From positions 3,844,001-3,908,000 of the forward strand of contig CM038463.1 in the NCBI GenBank assembly GCA_021464415.1: a stretch of 64,000 nt of DNA. The letters run 5' to 3'. Made by a program: the position numbers and the translations under genes. This DNA comes from Lonicera japonica (lineage: Eukaryota > Streptophyta > Magnoliopsida > Dipsacales > Caprifoliaceae). Position 1 is the stretch's first letter. Every line of letters begins with the position of its first letter. The notes beneath the pieces are model-generated. The model was not told where the DNA came from and made no database searches. It saw nothing but the letters and a program-made list of their open reading frames with translations. This document shows positions 36,316 through 47,000 of the stretch, piece by piece.

Positions 36316-36701
36316 GCTAGGCTATAAAGAGGGATTCCCTCACTTTAACAAAAAGAAAGGATGATTATTTAGAGGGATAAATCGATAAATTTTTTTATGA
36401 AAATTTGCAGAGATGATCTATATTATGAGTAGATTACTTCCACCAAATTTCAAAAAAATATTCAACCTATAAGTGGGTGAGATGATCATCAAAAATTTTA
36501 ACGGTCGAAAATGTACATATATATCAATTTTTCAAAACACCCACTTATAGGTTGAATTTTTTTATGAATTTTTGTGGAGGTAATCTACTCATTATATAGA
36601 TCATTTATACGAATTTTCATAAAAAAATTCATCGATTTACTCTCCTAAATGGTCATCCATTCTTTTTGCTAAAGTGAGGGAATCACTCTTTATAGCCTAG
36701 C
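36315..36701. mobile_element. Fold-back MITE between (TA)n runs
   Basis: The left end GCTAGGCTATAAAGAGGGAT and the right end, complemented, GCTAGGCTATAAAGAGTGAT are nearly identical. Pairing continues through TTCCCTCACTTT and much of the roughly 190-base arms (for example CCACTTATAGGTTGAAT against ATTCAACCTATAAGTGGG). Both ends abut (TA)n runs, so TA or TATA target preference is likely. It is noncoding. Confidence 0.8.
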
Positions 36702-37722
36702 TATATATATATATATATATATATTTACATGCTACACCTTAATCACATAGCCAAGTACACGCATATTTAAGATTTTTCAAAGAACAAGCTAGAACAAAAG
36801 ATTATTACAATTTTCTGAAAACGATACATCTATAAAATTTGAAGAATCAAATTCTAGAGCACTTGGTATATATGACACACATATTTAATTTTTTAAACGA
36901 GCGATGGGTATATTTAAATGATTTAAGAGGCGGGACAGTTTGATACAGTCAATGAATATATTTGGATGGTTTAAGAAGTGGGAGAGAGGATTCAAACTTG
37001 ATCGCTCTATATAAATAAATTACATCTACTACCACTTGAATTTAAACCTGAATAACACACTGTGTATATAGTTTATGACACATTATTTACCTTTACTAAA
37101 ATAGCCGTTGCAATTAATATTTATATATCCATTATTAATATTTTTATTATAATTCTTCCATCCTAAATTAAAATTACATTATTTTATTTAAAATATCTCA
37201 AATTAAAAATTTATTTCTTTTTCAGAATATAATCAATGTACCAAAATTTAAAATATAACTCATTTTTTTTAAATCACTAATTGAGACTTTTTGTAAAAAA
37301 TTGTTATTGACTAATAGCTTACTTTCGTGGATTATGAGTAGCCATGTTGTTTTATTTTATGATGATACAATAATTTCTCAACTATCAAATCACTGGGTGG
37401 ACACAATAAAAAATTTGACAAGCACACTCATGTTATTTGAATCTAGAACTTCCTTATTATAGTGACAAGATGATGCTACCAGAATGCAATGCCATTGGCA
37501 ATAATTATACCCTTTTAGAAAAATGTAATAATTAGATACAATCTCTTAATTGAGAACAAATGAGGATTAATTTTCATAAATCAACTAATAATATTATATG
37601 GGTCAAATTGGATTGCAATACTTGATCAAATGGGTTAACGTAATAACACTTTTTGATATTTGTGAGGGGGAAGAAACCGTGTGACATTAATTTACGCCTA
37701 TATATATATAGTAGTACTAGAT

Positions 37723-37800
37723 ACAGTTTAGTTCAAGTGGTAAAAATGTGAATTATTACACAAGTAATTAAGGTTCGATATTTTTTACTCTCTTCCCTCT
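37723..37800 (+). mobile_element. SINE-like insertion upstream of HAK copy 2
   Basis: TAGTTCAAGTGG (37729-37740) fits the pol III A box and AGGTTCGATAT (37771-37781) the B box. Their spacing of about 43 bases is that of a tRNA. It lies 60-140 bases upstream of the promoter block shared with copy 1, where copy 1 has no such sequence. No tail or TSD was resolved, so a tRNA-derived relic of another sort is possible. Confidence 0.55.
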
Positions 37801-37837
37801 CTAAGAACCACCTGAATCTACCTATTATTTGTAATCA

Positions 37838-38010
37838 ATATATATGCATGGAACCCTCTAAACTCCCTTTAACCTCCCTCAATCTTTAACACCAGCCACC
37901 TGACTCTTACACTCCCTTATACCTATTTTTCTCTCTGTGTATAAGTATAAATATGTATTAGTGTGAGTAAGTGGATCTGATTTTGTTTATATGTTGGGGC
38001 TTTGAAAAAT
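37838..38010 (+). promoter_or_regulatory. Core promoter and 5' UTR of HAK copy 2
   Basis: AATATATATG at 37838-37847 is a candidate TATA box. The block AACTCCCTTTAACCTCCCTC at 37861 matches copy 1 at 6146, followed by similar AACACCA and CTCTTACACT pieces. The ATG is at 38011; the leader is about 150 bases. Upstream of the block the two promoters have diverged. Confidence 0.55.
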
Positions 38011-41000
38011 ATGGCAAGTGAAGATAGTGTCGTGTTGGATGACAAGGAAGAAGTTAACGCAGATCATGAGGAAAAGGAGAAAATACAACTCCAAGGGAAG
38101 AAACTCCCTTTCCAAAAGCTGAGGAGATACGACTCTTTGGACATTGAATCTGCCAAGCTTAATGGTCATCCACCCCATGGCTCCAAGGTCTTTCTTATTT
38201 CTTAATTTACTGATCTAATTTATCCCTCGCGTATCTTTTATTTTAACTTTTGAAAAAACATCTTTAATCTAAACTTTTCAATCTTTTATCGTTTATAAAT
38301 TCATCTTGACATTTTTATCTCAACTATCAAATCTTTTATCTCATATACATTTTTAGAATTTAAAAATAATTTAAAAAATAAATAATCTTAACTTTAAAGC
38401 GGCCTAATATTTTGCTTACATGATGTTTTTTTGGTATGTGATTAAAGGGTACGGGTGCGGATTGGTCAGTGATATTGCAGTTAGCATTTCAAACCTTGGG
38501 GGTAGTGTATGGAGATATAGGTACATCCCCACTCTACGTTTATGCAACCACTTTCACTGATGGCATCAAACACGAAGACGATATTTTGGGTGTTCTCTCT
38601 CTCATCTTTTATACTATTACCATCATCCCTCTCCTCAAATACATCTTCATCGTTTTACGTGCTAACGACAATGGCGATGGTACGTAAATATTTTCTTATT
38701 TCTAGTTTTGTATTAAAATATTTATCAACAAAATATATAAGATTGTAATTTAAGATTTCAAACCTCAACATCATTGAACTTATTAAACAATGATAAATTT
38801 TGTTGAGATTATAAATTTCACCTCAAGAAATTGTATCTTAACAAAATAATAAAGAACGCGCTTACTTGTATACTTTAATATGGTATCATATATGGGGTGG
38901 GTTATTAACTCATGTGTCAAGCACAATAGTCACAACGGGTGCATCTCGATCACTCAATATATCCAATGTACATGTTTGGCTCAAAATTACGCACTCACAT
39001 TGGGCTTTCCCACGTGTCAGACCAACAACCACAGTGGCTCTCATCACCCATCATAAACAATATGTCATACTCACATGTTAGGCCTAATGACCACAAACAC
39101 CACGTCATTCAAATGTATTAGTACGCCATGAGAGCGGGCGTGTTGAGATATAAAGGTGTTCATAAATCTCATAAGAAGAATTTGTAATTATATATATATG
39201 TTCATATCCCTTTTTTTGACTAATAAAAGTTGATTATATTTTTGGTACGAACTAGTCTTTAGTTTGGTTTTTTTTTGTCACCAAAATATTGAAAAAATAT
39301 TTTTAATAATCAAAATATGTTACTAAAGACTAGTCCATATGCATCTGAAATTTTATGTATATAAGTTAATCTCAAAAGATCTCTTTAGAATTTACTTTGA
39401 CCATCCGCAATGCATAGGGTAGTAATGTAGTGTAAAAATATAAATTTAGCCTATCAGCAAAGAAGAAATTGCATCGGGTAAAAGCCAAATATACCTCACA
39501 CGACATATGAAATGTCGTGGCAATGTTTTTGCTAAAACAAAAAAAAACAAAAAAACCACACATATTACAAATCCAACGCCATGGACTTATCTTCTCTCTC
39601 TCCTCCCTCCACCGCCCTCATCACCACCACCACCAACGCCAACACTTACTCTTCCATCCCCTACCTTCTACTTTTCAACAAAACCCACCACCCAATTACA
39701 AATCCACCGCCCAAGCATTTTCACGACCTTATCTTCTCTCTCTCCTCCTTCCACCACCCTCATCAATACCACCAACGCCACCACTCACTCTTCCATCCCC
39801 ACCTTCTACTTTTCAACAAAACCCACCACCCATATGTAGATCCGAGGGGAAAGAATGGAATTTTAGAGAGAGAGAGAGTGTATAAATCCACCCACGACAC
39901 ATGATGTGTCGTGGCATTGTAAAATTGCTTCCCACGACACATCATGTGTCGTGGAAGGCTCCCCATTCCTGCCCCGATACATCATATGTCGTGCTGTATA
40001 TATAATTGTCGGCTTCTAAATATAGCTATATTTTACCTTTTTTAGCTTTTTTTTGGCATATTACACTACACGTTGGAGCATAAAAAACCCATATTTATCT
40101 TTTTTTAGCTTTTTAGCCTATGGGGTGGAGATGGTCTTATATATAACTAACAGTCTAGTGAAAAAAAAAAACCAACGCAAGAGGTGGAAAGTTCTCTCTC
40201 TAGGTACCTGCTTCTAGGATGACATACCTTTTGTCACGTTTCACAATACGTATTTGTCATCTTCTTAGGGATTCTTAATATCCGGTCCCAAGTTAAAACA
40301 TTTTGGATGCGGTTTATTAATATTTTTTTTAAGTTTGTGGTATTTATTTTTGACAAAAATTCATATACATTTTAGTATTTGTGATTTTTTTATCGAAAAT
40401 TTATATATGTAATCGAGAAATCTCGGTAAGGGGAACATATACGGTTTTTGTGACCGAAAATCTCGATCATAAATATGATACTTGTGATTCTTTATCTAAG
40501 GCAAATACAAAAAAAGTAAGGATCGCAAGTTTAAAAAATATAACAAAGACTACATCCAAAAAATAGTAACTGTCCAAATTATTCGCATAAACTCTTATGT
40601 AGCAATTCTAGGATATTATTTAAACCTCCTCTACAATTAGAAAACGAAAAAAATCTTAAATATGGAAAAACGATACATACATAGAGAAATTATGTGTATA
40701 AATACATCTAAATAATTAAATTCTAATTTGTTTATTTGGTTCTCTTCAAAGGATATAATAGGAAGGTCATAAATTTGACTCATATAAATGTAATTGTCGA
40801 ACCTTTATTAATCCAACCCTATGTGACGGTTATATATCTACCTTTAGTATAGTGTAATGATTTTTTCGCTTTGTATCAAAAGCACGTACAAATAATTTGC
40901 AGCAAACGTGAATGATACCGCATATTCAAGCCTTCAATAAAAATACCTGATTTTATAATTTAATGTCATAAAAAACTTATTACAATATTTCTTTAATTAA

Positions 41001-44000
41001 AAATAATAATAAAATAAATGACGAGGAAGAAAACAAAAGTGTGTGCCCCACCTATGCTCAATATTCAATGCAAGAATATTCGGGCTTTACTCCAATGGTA
41101 AAAAAATGTGATATTTCATGCGTCACGGTTTGATCCCTCTCAAAGAACGATTTAGATTTATAATTATTAGTTATATAAAAGAAGGATTATTTGAGTTTTA
41201 ACCCCCATTTAATTTTCATAATAAGTTTGGTACCCAATTTTGTTTTTTTCTTGACCTTTGGCACCCAAAATGGATGGAATCAAGTCATGGTTATTGCAAA
41301 ATTACTAAAAACACCCGTCATTGATTTTGTGTTGATTTAGCCTCTTTAGTAGGTTTTCTCTTGAAAAAAATTAGTTTTGCAAGACCAAAGCAAGCATTAA
41401 AAAACCAAAGGATAGAAAAAGTATTGAAAATAATTAGTGCACCAAATTAAAAGGTGAAAAATAATGATCATTTCATCTCATGTTAAGTTTCTTTTTTGTT
41501 TCAGGTAATCCAAAATTGATTAAGAACTTTATTTTCTTACATAATCAATGCATCGAATATATCATATTAAATTCATCTCATTCTTTAAAGTCTAAAATTA
41601 ATAATTTCCTTAAAATGTCAAATAAATAACTTAATGGGTTTTGCACCTTACAAAAAAACTACCATGTAATTATCAATCACTATTACTGGGCTAGATGCTT
41701 TGGATTGGATGATTTGTCCATTCTTCATGTAGCATTCAGACCGAATGACTCTATGAAATTATGTCGATACTTCCACATATTATCGCTAAGATATGACACA
41801 TCTCTCTCTTTTTCCCTGGGAATGTTTAGAATTCTCAATGCTTAGCTTTCAATTCGCCTCTGACCATCAAATGAAATGTGAATAACTCTGACACATTTAC
41901 TGCGAAAGTCAACCACTCAAGCTCAAGCCAAACAAATGACCCCACACTACACCAAATTTGGCAAAATGTCACTAAAATGCGCGGAGGCTTTGTCACGGTT
42001 TTGGACCGTCACAAAGCGTTGTAACGGTTTCAAACCGTGATAAGGGCGTACTGGCACTATTTTTTAATATGTTACTCTTAATTTGTAAAATTGTCACGGT
42101 TTTAGACCGTGACAATATGAACGTAACATTTGTATCGATCCTAAACCGAAACAACTTATAAATTGGAGGCACGAAATATGAGCGGGATTAAAATTTCTAA
42201 TATCCCTCTCTTAATTTTCATTCTCCCCTTTCCTCATTTCCCCTCTCCCCACGCTCCCCCTTTGTAATTTTCGAGCCCCCAAATCTTCACCCTCGCAGCT
42301 CCTCCCCACCAAATCTCAAACGCACGTAGCTCTTCTCCAAATCTCAAACTCACGCGGAGCCCTCGCAGCCCCTTTCCAAATCTCAAACTCATGCGGAGCC
42401 CTAGCCTCCCCACCAAATCTCAAACCCACATAGCTACTCTCCAGCCCTAGCCTCTTCAAATCGTTGCTCTCAAGGTTGCTACCCACCAGCTCTCAAATCT
42501 CAAACTATCACAGATTCGAGGTTGCTACTCGCCAACTCTCAAGTTCGCTGGTTAGGGTTTGTACAGATTCGAGGTTGCTAATCACCTCTCACTATGTTAA
42601 ACCCAATTAAAGGTATTGTTTCAATTCTAAATTTTATATTCCGAAATTTGGACCTTTTTTTGTCAAAATATTAGGGTTTCAACTAGTTTAGTTTATCATT
42701 ATATCATGAACACACATATATATACATATATACATACCAGAGAAGTAATTAATCATGATAAGATAGTTCGAATGTACCAAATTTTGAGGGATTGCTTATT
42801 CTTTGGCTTAAGTGTTGTGATCTGAGTTTTGCTCAGAAATAATTATTATAAATTTATTAAAAATGACATGCCACCTGGAAAGATGAATAAGATAAACAAA
42901 TTAAGCAACCTTAAAAGAGTGAATCAGTGATGAGGTTATCTCTTCCTCTCACGTGTTTCGTGGAGTTAATTAAAATTTTACTTCTATTTATTTATTTCGG
43001 TTCGAGCCTTTCTCATGTTTCATAAAGGGAGTCAAACCAGCCAATATAACTACTGTGAAGCTAATTAATCAATCAGCAGGTATTTAAGATGTATAATAGG
43101 GTATAACTTTTTATTTAATTTTTTTTTTAATTTTTTTTGACGATGTTGCCTATAAAGATAATGAATTGGCTTCATAGTTATTACCATTTGTTAATGATAA
43201 TGAAAATAATGCTGACCTTTTGTTTATTTTTCCTTTCCCTTTTCTTCCCATGAACAGGGTCTCATAGTTGCTAACATATTAGTTACAACATTCCCACAAG
43301 CGCTGCATTGGCTTCATAGTTATCTCATTCAGGTAAATTTTGTCCTCCAATCAATGTTTTGAAGTGTTGTGTTTTTCGGGGCATATGCTAGCATATGACC
43401 CGGAGAGGTTGGTGTACATAAGCATGTAGCCACTAGTACTTTGTGTTGACTAGATGGCTGCCAAGTTAAGATATAGATGGCAAACAATTATTCCTCCCAC
43501 ACGTACAAACAAAAGAAACCTATTTTATTCTCATTTCATTGATATGACATTCTTATTTTGCATTATGGAGGATGATGGAAATTGAATAATTTTTACTCTT
43601 GGTGTAATGGAATGCTATTAGAGGCTTCTTTGTACCCATCTATGTATTTGAGGATTAGGTTTTTTTTTAAGACTAACACTTAATCGTCATTTTCCATCTA
43701 CCTGAAAGGTTAAGACAGTCTGATTTAAATTTGGTATAATATCAATGATATTGTACTTACAAGCATCATCTAATGATCCCTTTTATTCGGTGAACATGTT
43801 AAAATGATAGGGAGCGTATTCATTGGTATTTATTTATATATTTTTCTAAAAAAGGACACTGTTAGTTTTTCACTTATTTTCTCATGTAGGTTATTCCATG
43901 AATTCTTTTCTTTTACACCTTTTAATCCAGGTATGTTTGTTATTCTGTTATTTAAAGACATTCTCATTTGCTATTCTTATGTATATAGTGTAATTAGAAA

Positions 44001-47000
44001 GGTACGTATGACATCATCCATTTGCAGTACCGAAAATGGTGACCAACCAGCAAAGAACTAAATAAGTTGATGTTAAACTTGACTATGTCCAGCAGGTAAA
44101 TGCTCCCTTCATCTTGCATGAAGTCCCAGTATGAAAGTCCTCGAGAATTTAAATTTTTTATTTAAGTCGTAATATAAAAATATTACTTTCTATCTATCTA
44201 TACTATATGCTATTAAAGGAAGAATTCTAATGTGCATCTAGAATTTTTAAACTATCCTCAGCAAATTTATTTCAATGTTTGAACTTAGAAACAATTGGAA
44301 GGAAGATATGCATCTTTAGAAATACAATCTTTTAAATTTTTTTACTATTGCAAGACAATTTTTAGTTTTAATAGGCCTCAAATTTTCACTAATTATTTTT
44401 TTGTGCTAAACATCTTTAGTAACTTATTTATGAAAGAGTAGCTAAACATACTCACAAATTGTACAAACTTTTTATATAAAAAGTTATTGCGCACTCCAAC
44501 CAGATTATACAAAAAATAAAAAATATATTAAATATCAAACCCCACTAATTCACTGAAGTTAAGCTACATTTTCTTTTATAGAAAGCCCGTGAATACATTC
44601 TCACATAAAATTTATTGTTTTTAGTCAAAGTATAATTAACTGCTCTCAGGAACAAATTAACATTTTATTGTTTACATACAAGTTTCATTAATCGACTGTT
44701 AAGGGGTAATCCTCCTATTTCTATCAATCTATCATTTAACCGGCAAACTCGTATGGTTTGTAATGAAAAGTTCATTTCTTTTTTTCTCCTATTGTAAGTA
44801 CTTTCATTTCTTGTAAAGAGGAAATTATGCAGCTCCATTTTTGCTCATAATCACAATTTTCCCTCTTCTGCCCTTTTAATTTTGTCCCTTTCAAATGTTA
44901 TTGAATCTCATTAGAGTATTTGCAGGGCACTCTGTTGTTGTGGCAATAACTACCACCGACCTTGTGAGCAAGAGTGTGGCAATTGAATTTGGGTACATAT
45001 AGACTTTTCTTCTTACATGTTAATTTATATGCCATGGTTGTATTATCAAGCAAATATAATAATCCATTTTGGTAAGAAAATGGTAACGCACTGTGTTGTA
45101 GATCAATATATACAATCGTGCTTTAATTCCTCATCTGTAGGTATTTAACAGGGATTGAATATAACTATTTTCTATTACTTGTTATATTCCTTCGTGCTGA
45201 TGTCTTATTAACTAATTCCATGTAGTTAAGGCAAGTGTTTGTTTTTTTTGTTTTTTTTTAATCTACATGATTATTAGGCCACGATTTAGAATTCTTAAGT
45301 TTAAATTCAGAATCATCTACTGATCTCATTTTATTTTTTACTTGTAATAATAATTCAAAAATGTAATAAGTAATTAGTGATATTGTGATATTTGGTACAT
45401 TGATTATATCCTAAAAAAGAAATGAGATGAGACTATAATTTGAGACAAAGAGTGTATGCTCGTTAATAAGTTTTGACTTGACAAGCAACTTTATTTGAAC
45501 TAATGAATCACCAACTGCAATGAGTACCTTTGATTGAGCAATTCAACCAATAGCAGAGCAGGCCCATGCACTAAGACTTAATTTTCGGGAGTTATGGAGT
45601 GGGGAGTCCTCTTTTATGTCTTCCTTATAACTCCTTTTATTTCTTTTATTGTCCTCCTTTAGTTTAGTAATGTTTTATTAAATTCAGTATACATATAGTT
45701 CTTAGCATAATGGTTCTTTATTTGAAAATTTAATTGTGTGTTGTTTATTTTGATATGTGGCCGGAGAAGCTTCTTGAGTTGGATAAATAAAAGGGAATTA
45801 TCATCATGTTCATGATTTTCCACAGGTGAGCATTGTACGTATCCTTTCACACACCTCTTGTTTCATATCTTCTAGCTTAATATCATTTCTTGAGCCAACC
45901 TGCTTCATTTCTTTTGTATGTTGGATTTTTCATTGCCATCGTTAAAGTCTATGTTGTTTCATGATGAGTTAGAGATTCTACATCATAATTTTTGTTTGGA
46001 TTATGATAGGAAATCATAATTTTATGCATCATAAATAGATTTCAATAAAAAAATTGGACTATGTGTAATTGGCAGAGTCCAAAATTTTATGCAACATAAT
46101 GTGTATTTAATTGTTAATTAAAAGACGTGTGTACTCATCATGTGATTAGCTAATTGTTGTGTGTATTAATTATGTATTGTGTACTAGGCTGATTTTGATA
46201 TAATTGCTGGGCTGGTTGGTGTTTGACAGCTAACAAGTAAACTTTTGTTAAGCTTGCAGAACAATGGAAAGTGATGAATAATTAATCTCAGCAGGTCCTT
46301 CCATTTCAACTTCAATTTGACAAACCAATCATTTCTTAGGTATATTTATATTTACTTATATCGCATCTTTCGTATTTACCCTTTGTTCTTTCCTTTGTTT
46401 TTGCTTCTTATCGAATATACCCCTCATTTTGCAGACTAAAATTGCTAATTGGAACCCGGCAAATGATTTACTAGCCATGGTCACCGAGGACTCCAAATTT
46501 CGGTTGCATCGCTTTTATTGGCCTTTGGACCATCTCTCCAAGTAAACCCCGATATACATTAGTAATTTTAGATCAAGAAAATTTATACATTTACTAACCA
46601 ACCAATCCCAACACAACAGAAAAACACCAAAAGGAAAGGTGTTAGTGTTATTACCTATGATTATATGTGAAAATGTTTATAAATGATACCATCACTTCCC
46701 AGCAATTAGGTTGTTGAGTAATGATACTCACAGAAAGTACACAAGAACTTTATATTTGGGATTATAATTTAATGATAATTGAATTAGTGTGTGTTTCTTG
46801 CAATTTTTTAGGATTGTAATGGTAATGAGAATTGAATTAGTATGTATTTCTTGATTTTTGAGAATGTAATTGCAATGAGAATTGAATTAGTGTGTATTTC
46901 TAGATTTTTTAGATTGTAATTACAAGTGAATATTATAATATTTTTGGGAATTCTCTTTTTGTCAAATATATTTTTTTAAATTTTTTTAATACAAATTGTC

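Noticed and set aside
39507..39904. Three overlapping proline/histidine/serine-rich frames on the plus strand
   Set aside because: They come from a C-rich 135-base tandem duplication open in all frames. There is no family match, no splice context and no consistent start.
42234..42416. Gly/Arg/Leu-rich minus-strand frame in the CACTA element
   Set aside because: It is antisense to repeated CAAATCTCAAAC units. The pattern LRVSLRFG repeats with the DNA repeat and is not a transposase.
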